A stretch of DNA of 64,000 bases from an uncultured Flavobacteriaceae bacterium (GTDB taxonomy: Bacteria > Bacteroidota > Bacteroidia > Flavobacteriales > Flavobacteriaceae). Positions 1-10,654 of this stretch are shown in pieces (the first letter of the stretch is position 1; each line of letters opens with the position of its first letter). The notes beneath the pieces were generated by a model. It was given only the letters and a program-made list of their open reading frames with translations. It was not told the origin of the DNA and ran no database searches. Position numbers and translations under genes: made by a program. The stretch spans positions 310,001-374,000 of the forward strand of contig CANLVG010000001.1 of NCBI GenBank assembly GCA_947494565.1, in the 5' to 3' direction.

Positions 1-144
1 TAAAATTTTACCAAAGTTTTGCGCAATCATCAATCATTTGATGTTTTAAGGCGATTTTATTGACAAATGCCTAACAAATATGCCCAATCGGTGGTTGCAA
101 AAAACAAAGTCGTTGCGTATTTTTGCAAAAACTTCAAGTGCTCC

Positions 145-2556
145 ATGGATATATCACCACGAACCAGTAATGACATTTCTTTCGATGATTTTAGAGCACA
201 GATTCTTAAAGATTACAAAACCGCTTTTTTAAGTAGGACGTGTAGTCTCATCGGTCGAAAAGAAGTGTTGACCGGTAAAGCAAAATTTGGAATCTTCGGT
301 GATGGCAAGGAACTACCCCAATTGGCAATGGCCCGATCCTTTAGAAATGGTGATTTCAGAAGTGGGTACTACCGTGATCAGACGTTCATGATGGCCCTAG
401 GCCTTCTGACCCCCAAAGCCATGTTTCATGCGCTATATGCCACAACCGATATGGAAAAAGAACCGATGAGCGCCGGTAGGCAAATGATAGGACACTACTT
501 GACGTACAGTCTTAACGAAGATGGATCGTGGAAAGACCTCACCAAACAGAAGAATACTGCTCCCGATATTTCATGTACGGCTGGGCAAATGCCCCGATTG
601 CTAGGTTTGGCCCAAGCCTCGAAAGTATACCGTGAACTTAAGAACATCGATTCAGCTAAATTCTCCGTCAACGGAAATGAAGTTGCTTGGGGAACTATAG
701 GTAATGCCAGTACAAGCGAAGGAATGTTCTTTGAAACCATCAATGCCGCAGGAGTACTTCAAGTGCCTATGGTAATCAGTATTTGGGACGATGATTACGG
801 AATTTCGGTTCCTCAGGAGTACCATACGACCAAAGAGGATATCTCAAAAGCCCTGGAAGGATTTCAACGTGATGAAGCACAGCCCGGTTTCGAAATATTA
901 AAAGTAAAGGGCTGGGATTACACGGGATTGATGCACGCCTATGAAAATGCTTCCGATATTGCCCGTGACGAACACGTACCTGTACTTATACACGTTACCG
1001 AATTAACGCAACCGCAGGGCCATTCCACTTCCGGTTCCCATGAACGCTATAAAAGTGAGGAGCGCCTCAAATGGGAAACGGAGAACGACTGTAATAAGCG
1101 ATTTAAGGAATGGATCATTGAGTCCGGTATTTCCGATGAAGAGGAACTCAATGCTATAGAACTGGAAATAAAAAAAACCGTTCGTGCCGCAAAGAAGGAA
1201 GCATGGGCCGAATACTTGGAAGCGCATCTAGAACAAAAGAGAATACTGGTACAGCTCTTAAATAAAGCAGCAAGCACGAGTCAGAACAAAGCCTTTATCA
1301 CCAAACTCACCAATGATCTTCAGGCAATTGAAGAGCCCATTAAAAGAGACTTGGCGGCCACGGCAAGAAAGGCGCTGAGATATCTTCTAGGGCAGGACTC
1401 CGTTGAGAAAAAGAACTTGCTGGACTGGACAAATGGGTTCTTGGAAAAAGAACAGCCCAATTATAGTGATCATCTGTACAGTGAGAACGCAAATAAGGCA
1501 ACGAACATTGCTGCTATACCACCTGAGTATAGCGCTAAAGTAAAAGTAGTGGACGGGCGCATGATTTTGAAGGATAATTTCGACGCCTTATTCCATAAGT
1601 ATCCCGAGATATTGGTCTTTGGTGAGGATAGTGGGGCAATAGGTGATGTAAATCAAGGGCTTGAAGGACTACAAGAAAAACATGGAAAACTTCGTGTTGC
1701 CGATACGGGTATTCGAGAAACGACAATTATAGGTCAAGGATTAGGAATGGCCTTAAGAGGTTTACGACCTATTGCGGAAATTCAGTATTTGGATTATATT
1801 TTTTACGCGATGCCGACGCTCACCGATGACGTAGCAACGATACGCTATCGTACAGTAGGGAAACAAAAAGCACCATTAATCGTTCGAACAAGGGGACACC
1901 GTCTTGAAGGTATATGGCATTCCGGTTCTCCTATGGGTGGATTGATACATGTGCTCCGTGGAATGTACATTCTATCTCCTAGGGATATGACACGGGCGGC
2001 CGGCTTTTATAATACATTGATGAAAAGTGATGAACCCGCTTTGGTCATCGAAAGCTTGAACGGTTACCGTTTAAAAGAGCGGATGCCGAACAATCTCGGA
2101 GAGTTTTGTACCCCTATTGGAGTGGTAGAGACTATTAAAACGGGGGCTGACATTACCTTGGTTTCCTATGGTTCTACACTGCGTATCGTAATGGAGGCGG
2201 CGAAAGAGCTTCAAGAAGTCGGTATTGATGCTGAAGTCATCGACGCCCAATCCCTATTACCATTCGATATTGAACACGATGTCGTAAAAAGTGTCCAAAA
2301 AACGAATCGATTGTTGGTCATTGATGAAGATGTTCCTGGCGGATGCTCGGCCTATTTGCTCAATGAAATTATTGAAAAGCAAGGTGCGTACCGCTATCTT
2401 GACAGTGCACCACAAACCTTAACGGCCAAAGCTCACAGACCGGCCTATGGCTCCGATGGGGACTATTTTTCAAAGCCGAATACAGAAGATGTTTTCGAAA
2501 AGGTATATGCCATCTTAAATGAGTCAGATCCTGAGGAATATCCCAATTTAAGATAG
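145..2556 (+). CDS. Branched-chain 2-oxoacid dehydrogenase E1, fused alpha and beta subunits
   Basis: Thiamine-diphosphate enzyme that decarboxylates branched-chain 2-oxoacids and passes the acyl group to the E2 lipoyl domain. The first half carries the alpha-type dehydrogenase fold, with GDGKE, SGYYRDQTF and a ThDP-binding segment IGNASTSEG near residue 185. The second half, from about residue 470, is the beta-type transketolase pyrimidine domain (FGEDSG near 492), followed by a transketolase C-terminal domain. About 803 residues matches the one-chain fused form common in Bacteroidota. An in-frame ATG at 67 would add 26 residues of no clear family character; I prefer 145 because MDISPRTSND leads straight into the conserved ISFDDF region. 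E2 and E3 are not in the window. Confidence 0.9.
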   Translation: MDISPRTSNDISFDDFRAQILKDYKTAFLSRTCSLIGRKEVLTGKAKFGIFGDGKELPQLAMARSFRNGDFRSGYYRDQTFMMALGLLTPKAMFHALYATTDMEKEPMSAGRQMIGHYLTYSLNEDGSWKDLTKQKNTAPDISCTAGQMPRLLGLAQASKVYRELKNIDSAKFSVNGNEVAWGTIGNASTSEGMFFETINAAGVLQVPMVISIWDDDYGISVPQEYHTTKEDISKALEGFQRDEAQPGFEILKVKGWDYTGLMHAYENASDIARDEHVPVLIHVTELTQPQGHSTSGSHERYKSEERLKWETENDCNKRFKEWIIESGISDEEELNAIELEIKKTVRAAKKEAWAEYLEAHLEQKRILVQLLNKAASTSQNKAFITKLTNDLQAIEEPIKRDLAATARKALRYLLGQDSVEKKNLLDWTNGFLEKEQPNYSDHLYSENANKATNIAAIPPEYSAKVKVVDGRMILKDNFDALFHKYPEILVFGEDSGAIGDVNQGLEGLQEKHGKLRVADTGIRETTIIGQGLGMALRGLRPIAEIQYLDYIFYAMPTLTDDVATIRYRTVGKQKAPLIVRTRGHRLEGIWHSGSPMGGLIHVLRGMYILSPRDMTRAAGFYNTLMKSDEPALVIESLNGYRLKERMPNNLGEFCTPIGVVETIKTGADITLVSYGSTLRIVMEAAKELQEVGIDAEVIDAQSLLPFDIEHDVVKSVQKTNRLLVIDEDVPGGCSAYLLNEIIEKQGAYRYLDSAPQTLTAKAHRPAYGSDGDYFSKPNTEDVFEKVYAILNESDPEEYPNLR

Positions 2557-2578
2557 CACGCACCTATAGAAAATAGCT

Positions 2579-5359
2579 TTAATTTTTCAATTCCTCCTTT
2601 TGTTCCTTCATGGCAGGGTTGATCGGATTACCGTCCGCATCGATTTCGATAATATTATCAAAGCCAAGTTCATCTAGTTTACTAGCGATCTTAGCTCGGT
2701 CTCCGACCATAAACCAATTCATAGCCTCGGGGCGGACGATTTTCTTACTAACCTTCTGCACATCAGAGGTCGTTAAACCACGTACATTGGTATCATAACT
2801 TTGATAATAATCATCTGGAAGACCGTAATTCACGAGCGTAGAGACCGAACCGTTCACTGAGGCGTTGGTTTCCCACTGGCCGGGTAATTTCAAAATCTGG
2901 TTCGTCTTTACCTTTTCAACTTCCTCCTCTGTCGCTGGACGGCCCGAAACGAAATCCGAAATTTCCTTTCTGATTTCCGTAACCGACTCTGCTGATTTAT
3001 CCGTTTGAACCGAGGTATACACCAAAAACGGACGCTCTTGCTTGGTATTCAACACGAGCCCTCCAGCACCATATGACCAATGTTTGTCTTCCCTGAGATT
3101 CATATTTATCCGCGAAGTGAAGTCCCCTCCGAGAATACTTACCATTTGTTCCAATGCGATTTCAGAGACCTCTCCATACTTGTCGGTCAAATGGCCCGCG
3201 ATGATTACGGACTGCTGTGACTCAGGTCTGTTCATCAAGTACAAGGTATTCTTTGAATTCACTTGCGGGGTCTTGAAGGATATGGAAGGAACATCGGCTT
3301 TTTTCCAGCGCCCTAGCTTTTTCTCAAGTTTGGATTTCAAATCTTTCATTTCCACATCGCCCGTGACCACCAGGGTAGCGTTATTCGGTTTGACCCAAGT
3401 ATTGTAAAATCCTAAAACATCTTCGCGGGAAAGCTTTTCTACCGTATGCTCATATCCTGTGCCGGTATATGGATTGCTATACGGATGTCCTTCTCCGTAC
3501 ATATACTTATTCATAACCCGCAGCGCCATTGAAAAAGGTTGTGATTTTTCACGCTTTATACCATTGATCTGTTCCGCTTTGAGTCGATCAAACTCCTTTT
3601 CAGGAAACGAAGGATTCATCACAACATCGGCGAATACATCTAAACTCGCCTCTAAACTCTGCTTTAGGGTATTCAGATAGATGTTTGAATTGTCCTGATT
3701 CGAAAAAGTAGATAAACTCGCTCCCAAAAGCTGTAGTTGTTCATTGATCTCCAAAGAGGTCATTTCCTTGGTACCTTCATCTAATAAATTCATTGCCAAT
3801 GACGCTGTACCTGAGCTGGCCAGAAAGTCGGTCTTATACCCTGCATCGAACATCAGGTTCATGACTACGGTCGGGACTCCCATGCGTTTGGCAAGAACAA
3901 TATTTAGGCCGTTCGAAAGTTTCTCCCGCTGTAGCTCTGGAAACTTCGAGTTCTTAGGGGTACCTAACTCCGGTAGTTTTGAACGGTCTACTGTAGATTC
4001 CGCAACGGTATATTCCGGAAAGGGATTGCAAATGATCGTATGCTTTCCACGAGTCAACCATTTTTGAGCGGTCTTTTGCACGTCGGAAGGAGTGGCATTT
4101 TCTATGTACTTTAAAACCGTTTTATAGTATGCGGCGTCTCCAAAATAAGTCTCATTGGATGCCAAAATATCGGAAACACCTCCAAAGCCACCGATACGCT
4201 CCAGTCCTTTGATGAATCTCGAAAAATAAGCAGCCTTCACTCGTTTCAATTCGGCTTCGGTAGGCCCTTCGGCAATCAACCGCTCAATCTCTGTCTCCAA
4301 CGCCTTTTTAACTTTATCGGCATCTTCACCGGCCTTCACATTGGCCCATGTCACGAAAGTACTCGCGATCTCACTAGACCCTTGATAAGCCACTACGGAA
4401 CTTGCTGTTTGGTCCTCATATACTAGTTTTTTGTACAGTCTTGAATTTTTGCCATCAGTCAGTATGGCCGAAATTAAATCAAAGTGTAAGTCCTCCCTAT
4501 CCCCGAACTGAGGCGTATTCCAAGCAAAAAGAATACGTGTTTCCGGAACCCGATCCTCATATACCTCGTAGGTATCTCCCTGATGTACGGGAATGTTCAC
4601 CTCTTGTCGGGCAATGGTAGGCCCAGAAGGAATATCTCCAAAATAGCGTAAAACCTTTGCGTACACTTCCTGAGGGTTGATATCTCCGGCAACCGCTACT
4701 ACAGCATTCGCAGCACCATAATAGGTTTTGAACCACTCTTGCACATCTTCCAAAGAAGCTGCATTCAAGTCCTCCATTTCGCCGATAACCGTCCAAGAAT
4801 ACGGATGCCCTTTGGGGAACATCGCCTTCGTCAACATATTTCGCTGTCTCCCATAAGGTTGATTCTCACCTTGTCGCTTTTCGTTTTGAACAACACCCCG
4901 TTGCTCATCCAGTTTCTCTTGATCTATAGCGCCCAATAAATGACCCATACGATCCGATTCTAAAAACAACACCTGATCGAGCGCGGAAACCGGCACGTTT
5001 TGAAAATAATTGGTACGATCCGAATTGGTCGTTCCGTTCAAATCGGTACCTCCGATTCGCTCCAGCGCCTGAAAGTAGTCGTCATCGAAATTCTCGCTCC
5101 CGTTGAACATCAGATGCTCAAATAAATGGGCAAAACCACTTTTTCCAGGCTTCTCGTTTTTTGAACCTACATGGTACCAGACGTTTACGGCAGCGATGGG
5201 CGCCTTATGGTCTTCATGAACCAACAGTGTTAAACCGTTGGGCAGCACAAAGCGTTCATATTTGATATCTATTTGATCGGCCTTGAATTCAAAGCCTTGC
5301 CCATTGTGTTCCTGAATGGCAACCAAAGAGAGAAGTAAGGTGATGATTAATTTTTTCAT
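2579..5359 (-). CDS. Secreted M16 family zinc metallopeptidase (two-lobe, insulinase/pitrilysin type)
   Basis: Periplasmic or surface peptidase. An N-terminal signal peptide (hydrophobic to about residue 20) precedes an M16 lobe with the inverted zinc motif HxxEH: H78-L-F-E81-H82, in the context FAHLFEHLMFNGSENF. The second lobe, from about residue 480, is M16-like without the motif, which is normal for the family. About 926 residues fits a two-lobe bacterial M16 protein. The stop lies 22 bp from the convergent E1 gene. No partner inactive subunit is adjacent, so it probably works as a single chain. The substrate is unknown. Confidence 0.9.
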   Translation of the reverse strand: MKKLIITLLLSLVAIQEHNGQGFEFKADQIDIKYERFVLPNGLTLLVHEDHKAPIAAVNVWYHVGSKNEKPGKSGFAHLFEHLMFNGSENFDDDYFQALERIGGTDLNGTTNSDRTNYFQNVPVSALDQVLFLESDRMGHLLGAIDQEKLDEQRGVVQNEKRQGENQPYGRQRNMLTKAMFPKGHPYSWTVIGEMEDLNAASLEDVQEWFKTYYGAANAVVAVAGDINPQEVYAKVLRYFGDIPSGPTIARQEVNIPVHQGDTYEVYEDRVPETRILFAWNTPQFGDREDLHFDLISAILTDGKNSRLYKKLVYEDQTASSVVAYQGSSEIASTFVTWANVKAGEDADKVKKALETEIERLIAEGPTEAELKRVKAAYFSRFIKGLERIGGFGGVSDILASNETYFGDAAYYKTVLKYIENATPSDVQKTAQKWLTRGKHTIICNPFPEYTVAESTVDRSKLPELGTPKNSKFPELQREKLSNGLNIVLAKRMGVPTVVMNLMFDAGYKTDFLASSGTASLAMNLLDEGTKEMTSLEINEQLQLLGASLSTFSNQDNSNIYLNTLKQSLEASLDVFADVVMNPSFPEKEFDRLKAEQINGIKREKSQPFSMALRVMNKYMYGEGHPYSNPYTGTGYEHTVEKLSREDVLGFYNTWVKPNNATLVVTGDVEMKDLKSKLEKKLGRWKKADVPSISFKTPQVNSKNTLYLMNRPESQQSVIIAGHLTDKYGEVSEIALEQMVSILGGDFTSRINMNLREDKHWSYGAGGLVLNTKQERPFLVYTSVQTDKSAESVTEIRKEISDFVSGRPATEEEVEKVKTNQILKLPGQWETNASVNGSVSTLVNYGLPDDYYQSYDTNVRGLTTSDVQKVSKKIVRPEAMNWFMVGDRAKIASKLDELGFDNIIEIDADGNPINPAMKEQKEELKN

Positions 5360-5461
5360 GATTGATGATTTTTGATGAATATATAACTCTAAATATACTA
5401 AACTGCACTAATTTTTCATCTCCATTCTGAAAATATCCTTCCTACTTCAGTTCATTTAAGC

Positions 5462-5469
5462 TAAGTTTG
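5462..5469 (+). promoter_or_regulatory. Candidate Bacteroidota -7 element TAAGTTTG
   Basis: TAAGTTTG matches TAnnTTTG exactly and lies 22 bp before the ATG of the APH-aminotransferase gene, leaving a very short leader. No clear TTG sits at the usual -33 distance, so the call rests on the -7 box and position alone. Confidence 0.35.
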
Positions 5470-5491
5470 GTCTAGAGAAATTTGCGTATTT

Positions 5492-7750
5492 ATGGGTCTC
5501 AAAAGTATGTTGGCCAAACACTATGGCCTCGAAGATTGTGAACTGATTACCTTAGAGGGCTACGATAGTGTCAATTATAAAGTGAACTGCCCACAAGGTA
5601 CTTTTGTATTGAAACAATACCCCTACTCGGATGAAACGCTACAATTGTTATTGGGAGAGCAATTGATACTGGAGCAGGTGGCGCAGTTAAAGAGCTATAA
5701 CTTTCCGAAAGGTATCCCTACGGGAAGTGGAAAATCCATCTTGGTAGAAGAAAACGAAATATACCGCCTCCTATCTTTTGTAGAAGGGGAATTCCTAGGG
5801 GATGTACCCCATACCCAGGAGCTCTTGTATTCCTTCGGAACGTTCCTCGCAAAAATGGATGTCGTTACCATACCGCTGTATTCACCGGCGATTGCCGCGA
5901 AAGAAACGCAGTGGGACCTGCGCCACTTCCAATCCAATTATACCTATCTACAATATATTCCAGATTCCAAAGACCGAAATCTTGTAGATTATTTCTTTTT
6001 GCAGTTCAATGAGCATGTACTGCCCATAGGTTCGCGATTGCGAAAAGGCATTATCCATAACGACAGCAATGATTGGAATGTACTTACTCAAAATGGCGAC
6101 GTAACGGGGATTATTGACTTTGGGGATATGTGCACTACTTGGGTAATCAATGAAGTTGCTGTGGCGCTGACCTATGTGATGATGAACAAAGAAGAACCGC
6201 TTAAAGTCGCTGCACCGCTCATCAACGGATATCAGAACATAAGGCCCTTGGAAACACAGGAAATCGATGTGCTATACTACCTCATAGCTGCAAGACTTTG
6301 TACCAGTGTCTGCAATTCGGCCTATGCCAAAAAGCAGAAACCTAATTCCGAGTATATCACGATAAGCGAAAAACCGGCGTGGGATCTTTTGAAAAAGTGG
6401 CTTACCATTAACCCGCTCAAGGCAACCAATACTTTTAGAGAGGCGGCTAACCTTGCCCTACTCCCCAAAAAGTCCCTGGAGCAACAATGGACAAGAAGAA
6501 CAGCACATTTGAGTGGAGCCCTTTCCTTGAGCTATACTACTCCCATTCAAATGCACCAGTCGGCATTTCAGTATATGTATGACACTTCCGGAAATACCTT
6601 CCTAGACGCCTACAATAATATCATGTTGGCCGGACATTGTCACCCTAAAGTGGTTAAGGCCGGGCAACGACAAATAGCGAAACTGAATACCAATACCCGG
6701 TATTTATATGAAGCCTTATTAACCTACAGTGAGCAACTACTGAATAAGTTTCCCGAAAAATTGAACAAGGTCTTTCTCGTAAATTCAGGTAGTGCCGCTA
6801 GTGATCTGGCCATTCGAATGGCGATGACCCATACAAAAAAGGCCAAGGTCATGGTGTTGGAGCACGGCTATCACGGCAATACAAGAATGGGCATTGATAT
6901 CAGCCATTACAAGTATGATCATGAAGGTGGGCAAGGCAGGCAAGACCATATTATTCAAACCGAAATGCCCAAGGTTTTCGGTTCCGGATACGACGATAAT
7001 GGTACCGCCGGCGATTATTTCGCTACACGGGCCAAAGGTCGCATTGCTCAAAATGAAAATGAAATTGCGGCTTTTATTGCAGAGCCTATTGTGGGATGTG
7101 GAGGTCAGGTACCCTTGGCCAAAGGGTATTTGAAGCAAGTCTATGCCGAAATTCGCAAGCAGGGTGGTATTTGCATCAGTGACGAAGTCCAGGTAGGTTT
7201 TGGTCGCCTGGGAAGTCATTTTTGGGGTTTTGAAATGCACGAGGTAGTTCCTGATATGGTTATCATAGGGAAACCGATGGGCAATGGTCACCCAATTGGT
7301 GGGGTAGTAACCACCGCTGAGATCGCTGCTTCCTTTGACAATGGACTGGAATTTTTCAGCTCCTTTGGTGGAAATCCGGTATCGTGTGCCATTGGTCAAG
7401 CGGTTCTGGACGTTATCGAAGAGGAATCATTGCAAGCCCAAGCCTTGGATGTAGGTACACATTTGACCAAAAGTCTTCTACAGCTTCAAAAACGACATAG
7501 CCAAATTGCCGATATACGTGGTAGTGGTCTTTTTTTGGGTGTGGAATTGGTAGACCAAAATGGTCTTCCGCATACAAAATTGGCCGCAAGCATAAAAAAT
7601 GGACTTCGTGAAAAATTTATTTTAATCAGTACGGACGGACCTTACGATAATGTTCTCAAAATCAAGCCTCCCCTGAGTTTTACTAGGCATGATGCAGATA
7701 TGCTTGTACAGGCTATAGATCAAGTTCTTATGCAAATTCAAAAAAAATAG
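5492..7750 (+). CDS. Fusion of APH-type kinase domain and class III PLP aminotransferase
   Basis: The N-terminal 330 residues or so are an aminoglycoside-phosphotransferase/choline-kinase-like domain, with a catalytic loop HNDSNDWNV (about 189-197) and a metal motif IIDFGD (about 207-212). The remainder is a class III aminotransferase resembling the AGXT2L/phosphoethanolamine-lyase branch, with the probable PLP lysine at K594 in [14 protein letters not shown]. By family knowledge such fusions may act on small amino-alcohols or phosphorylated amines, but the substrate cannot be read from sequence. Many bacterial relatives carry an M23 peptidase domain between the two halves; here the linker is short and no M23 motif is visible. 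DoxX follows by 30 bp on the same strand. Confidence 0.85.
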   Translation: MGLKSMLAKHYGLEDCELITLEGYDSVNYKVNCPQGTFVLKQYPYSDETLQLLLGEQLILEQVAQLKSYNFPKGIPTGSGKSILVEENEIYRLLSFVEGEFLGDVPHTQELLYSFGTFLAKMDVVTIPLYSPAIAAKETQWDLRHFQSNYTYLQYIPDSKDRNLVDYFFLQFNEHVLPIGSRLRKGIIHNDSNDWNVLTQNGDVTGIIDFGDMCTTWVINEVAVALTYVMMNKEEPLKVAAPLINGYQNIRPLETQEIDVLYYLIAARLCTSVCNSAYAKKQKPNSEYITISEKPAWDLLKKWLTINPLKATNTFREAANLALLPKKSLEQQWTRRTAHLSGALSLSYTTPIQMHQSAFQYMYDTSGNTFLDAYNNIMLAGHCHPKVVKAGQRQIAKLNTNTRYLYEALLTYSEQLLNKFPEKLNKVFLVNSGSAASDLAIRMAMTHTKKAKVMVLEHGYHGNTRMGIDISHYKYDHEGGQGRQDHIIQTEMPKVFGSGYDDNGTAGDYFATRAKGRIAQNENEIAAFIAEPIVGCGGQVPLAKGYLKQVYAEIRKQGGICISDEVQVGFGRLGSHFWGFEMHEVVPDMVIIGKPMGNGHPIGGVVTTAEIAASFDNGLEFFSSFGGNPVSCAIGQAVLDVIEEESLQAQALDVGTHLTKSLLQLQKRHSQIADIRGSGLFLGVELVDQNGLPHTKLAASIKNGLREKFILISTDGPYDNVLKIKPPLSFTRHDADMLVQAIDQVLMQIQKK

Positions 7751-7780
7751 ATACTTTAGCTTCCGTTAACCACACGACTT

Positions 7781-8158
7781 ATGACTACTTCCCTAACAAA
7801 GGACATCGGATTGGCCCTTCTCCGAATTCTCCCTTCGGCCATGTTACTCACACACGGACTACCTAAATTTCAAAAGCTCATTAGTGGCAATTTTGAATTC
7901 GGTGACCCCATAGGAATCGGACCTGCACCCTCCCTTTTTCTTGCGGTTATCGGAGAGTTTATCTGTCCTATTTTATTGATAGTCGGTTTTAAAACACGAT
8001 GGGTTGCAATTCCACCTGCGATTACCATGGCTGTTGCGGCTTTCATCGTGCATGCATCAGATCCCTTCGGAACAAAAGAAAAAGCATTTTTGTTTTTGGC
8101 CTTTTTCGTTGTTATCATTCTTGTTGGCCCAGGAAAATTCAGTGTGGACAAAAAGTAG
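7781..8158 (+). CDS. DoxX family membrane protein
   Basis: Small integral membrane protein of 125 residues with four hydrophobic segments. It opens with the DoxX-like LALLRILPSAMLLTHGLPKF and has a conserved-looking GFKTRWVAIP loop. DoxX proteins are linked to redox and respiratory membrane complexes, but a specific function is not established for this branch. It may be co-transcribed with the aminotransferase fusion 30 bp upstream. The stop abuts the convergent holA stop with no space for a terminator. Confidence 0.85.
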   Translation: MTTSLTKDIGLALLRILPSAMLLTHGLPKFQKLISGNFEFGDPIGIGPAPSLFLAVIGEFICPILLIVGFKTRWVAIPPAITMAVAAFIVHASDPFGTKEKAFLFLAFFVVIILVGPGKFSVDKK

Positions 8159-9160
8159 TTACAAGAGCTTTACCAATAACTCTTTGAGCAAATCGCCCTG
8201 CGGCACATTGGTCGCACCCACTCCCTTACCTTTAAGGTCCAACTCTCTAAGGCTAGATACGATCTGACTCACCTTTCTCATCGGGTAATTTCTGGCGGCG
8301 ACTTGATACTCCTTAACAAAATATGGATTCACACCCAGTACCTTGGCCACGTTCTTGGGGTTGTGATCGTTCATGCCATGGTATTTCAGCAACTGGGTGA
8401 AAAAGGTATTTAAGAGCGTCACTGTAACTACGAAAGGATTATCCTTGGGGTTGTTGGCGAAGTAATTCAAAATCCTTGTGGCCTTCAACACATTTCGCTC
8501 TCCGATGGCCTTTTTTAACTCAAAGTTGTTATAGTCTTTACTAATACCGATATGCTCCTCGATATCCATGGGAGTGATTTCCTTTTCCTTTGGAAGGATC
8601 AATTGTAATTTTTCAAGCTCATTATTGATCTTGCTCAAATCCGTTCCTAGGAATTCCGTTAGGAGTATCGCTGCTTTATGTGATATTTGGTACCCCTTAC
8701 CCTGCAGTACCCGTCGTATCCAATCGGAAACTTGGTTCTCATATAGTTTTTTGCTTTCAAAACAAACCCCGTTCTTTTTGATGCTCTTGTAGACCTTTTT
8801 GCGCTTATCGAACTTGTTGTACTTATAACACAAAACCAAAACAGTTGTGGGCTGGGGATGCTCTGCGTAGGCATTCAAATTTTCTATGGTCCGTGATAGA
8901 TGCTGGGCTTCCTTTACAATAACTACTTGCCGTTCAGCCATCATCGGATACCTTTTGGCATTGCTCACGATATCGTCTACTGACACGTCTTTGCCATAGA
9001 GCACCATTTGGTTGAAACCGCGTTCTTCTTCGGAAAGTACGTTTTTTTCGATGTATTCTGCAATCCGGTCGATATAGTATGGCTCTTCACCTGTAAGCAG
9101 GTAAATGGGGCTTATATTGCCCTGATCTATAGCGCCTACTATTTGTTTTACTTCGTCCAT
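8159..9160 (-). CDS. holA: DNA polymerase III, delta subunit
   Basis: Clamp-loader subunit that opens the sliding clamp. The protein of 333 residues begins MDEVKQIVGAIDQGNISPIYLLTGEEPYYIDRI in two segments, with the typical HolA LLTGEEPYYID motif near residue 20. Next come an AAA+-like central region (QVVIVKEAQHL, TVLVLCYKYNKFDKR) and a helical collar domain (ELEKLQLIL, FELKKAIGERN). It is divergent from the HsdR_N-like gene with only 26 bp between starts, so their promoters must overlap. This gene pair is commonly neighbouring in Flavobacteriaceae. Confidence 0.9.
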   Translation of the reverse strand: MDEVKQIVGAIDQGNISPIYLLTGEEPYYIDRIAEYIEKNVLSEEERGFNQMVLYGKDVSVDDIVSNAKRYPMMAERQVVIVKEAQHLSRTIENLNAYAEHPQPTTVLVLCYKYNKFDKRKKVYKSIKKNGVCFESKKLYENQVSDWIRRVLQGKGYQISHKAAILLTEFLGTDLSKINNELEKLQLILPKEKEITPMDIEEHIGISKDYNNFELKKAIGERNVLKATRILNYFANNPKDNPFVVTVTLLNTFFTQLLKYHGMNDHNPKNVAKVLGVNPYFVKEYQVAARNYPMRKVSQIVSSLRELDLKGKGVGATNVPQGDLLKELLVKLL

Positions 9161-9186
9161 TCAAATAAATTCATCAAATTTGCGCT

Positions 9187-9633
9187 GTGGTTCCGCTAAA
9201 CTTTCCTTCATATCGTTTCAGGCTCAAAAATAGCGAAAATAAAACCTACATTTTTGATGACATTCGCAAAAAATTCGTGGTGCTTCAGCCAGAAGAATGG
9301 GTCCGCCAACATATGGTCAACTATCTGATAAAATCCAAGAACTACCCGAAAAGTCACATCAATGTGGAGAAACAGCTAAAGGTCAATACCTTGACCAAAC
9401 GGTATGACATTGTTGTATTTAACCCAAACGGATCCATTGAAGTTTTGGTCGAGTGTAAAGCCCCTGAAATCACCATTGATCAAAATACATTTAATCAAAT
9501 TGCACGTTACAATCGAGAACTTAAGGCCAACTACCTGATTGTCACCAATGGCCTAGCCCATTTTTACTGTAAAATGGATGAGGAGCAAGAAAAATATACG
9601 TTTCTAAGAGATATTCCTGATTTTAGCCGTTAA
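9187..9633 (+). CDS. Orphan type I restriction HsdR_N-like nuclease-fold protein
   Basis: A 148-residue protein with the core of the HsdR N-terminal domain: YDIVVFNPNGSIEVLVECKAPE holds a PD-(D/E)xK-type arrangement (D in RYDIVVF, then E-C-K). No helicase or specificity gene is nearby, so this is the stand-alone conserved flavobacterial version and not a working restriction system. The start is a GTG (reading VPLNFPSYRFRL), which family members begin close to. The GTG lies 26 bp from the divergent holA start. Confidence 0.8.
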   Translation: MVPLNFPSYRFRLKNSENKTYIFDDIRKKFVVLQPEEWVRQHMVNYLIKSKNYPKSHINVEKQLKVNTLTKRYDIVVFNPNGSIEVLVECKAPEITIDQNTFNQIARYNRELKANYLIVTNGLAHFYCKMDEEQEKYTFLRDIPDFSR

Positions 9634-9645
9634 TTTGCCATCGTT

Positions 9646-10647
9646 TTGCGCGTCGCCATCGTCATATTAAATTGGAATGGAGAAAAGCTACTAGAGCGCT
9701 TTCTGCCATCAGTTACGCAATATTCGGGCGAAGCTGAAATCTATGTGGCCGATAATGCTTCGACCGATGGTTCGATAGATTTCCTGAAGGCCAATTATCC
9801 TTCGGTGAAAATCGTACAAAATTCAGCCAATGGCGGATTTGCCAAAGGTTACAACGATGCCCTACAACATGTCGATGCCGACCTCTTCTGCCTCTTGAAT
9901 TCCGACGTGGAAGTAACTGAGAACTGGCTACCCCCTATACTAAAAGCTTTTGAAGAACTGCCTGACGCTACCATCATTCAACCTAAAATTCTTGACCTCA
10001 AGAAAAAGGATCATTTTGAATATGCCGGAGCCGCCGGCGGATTTATCGACAAGCTCGGGTACCCATTTTGTAGAGGACGTATTTTTCAGGCATTGGAAAA
10101 AGATGAAGGACAATACGATGATGTTCGTGATATTTTTTGGGCGACAGGTGCATGCATGTTCATCAAACGTGACGTTTTTGAAGTGCTTGGAGGCTTTGAT
10201 GAAGACTATTTCGCGCATCAAGAGGAAATCGACCTGTGTTGGCGGGCCAAGAATAAGGGCTATTCTACCTACTATGTCGGCTTATCTAAAGTATATCATC
10301 TGGGCGGTTCGACCTTGAGTAATATGAATCCGAAAAAAACGTATCTGAATTTTAGGAACTCCCTGTTTTCAATTACCAAGAACCTCCCGAAGGGAAAAGC
10401 ACTATACGTAATCTTTCTACGCTTGCTCTTAGATGGCGTAGCGGCCATACGATTTATCTTTCAGTTGAAATTCACTCATTGCTTCGCCATCTTGCGGGCG
10501 CACCTCAGTTTCTATAGGCAATTCAGGAAAATGAACCGAAAACGTGAAAAAGCCAATTTTATATTAAAGTATTACACCACGAAATCCATTGTTTGGTCTC
10601 ACTTCGTACATCATGTAAAGAATTTTAACGTATTAGTAAAAGATTAA
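9646..10647 (+). CDS. Glycosyltransferase family 2 (rhamnosyltransferase-like)
   Basis: GT-A-fold sugar transferase. Residues 3-10 are VAIVILNWNG, the nucleotide-binding strand; LLNSDVEV near 88 carries the DxD-like acidic site; GGFDEDYFAHQEEIDLCWRAK near 185-205 is the typical acceptor/catalytic region of WbbL-like enzymes. Length 333 fits. The start is a TTG directly before CGCGTCGCC; no in-frame ATG allows the conserved first strand. It begins 12 bp after the upstream gene, so is likely co-transcribed with it. Confidence 0.85.
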   Translation: MRVAIVILNWNGEKLLERFLPSVTQYSGEAEIYVADNASTDGSIDFLKANYPSVKIVQNSANGGFAKGYNDALQHVDADLFCLLNSDVEVTENWLPPILKAFEELPDATIIQPKILDLKKKDHFEYAGAAGGFIDKLGYPFCRGRIFQALEKDEGQYDDVRDIFWATGACMFIKRDVFEVLGGFDEDYFAHQEEIDLCWRAKNKGYSTYYVGLSKVYHLGGSTLSNMNPKKTYLNFRNSLFSITKNLPKGKALYVIFLRLLLDGVAAIRFIFQLKFTHCFAILRAHLSFYRQFRKMNRKREKANFILKYYTTKSIVWSHFVHHVKNFNVLVKD

Positions 10648-10654
10648 CTAATTT

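Noticed and set aside
67-144. N-terminal extension of the E1 dehydrogenase from the ATG at 67
   Set aside because: The added 26 residues have no family resemblance; the conserved region begins right after the ATG at 145.
9187-9633. A type I restriction-modification system
   Set aside because: Only an orphan HsdR N-terminal-like domain is present; no helicase, methylase or specificity gene is adjacent.
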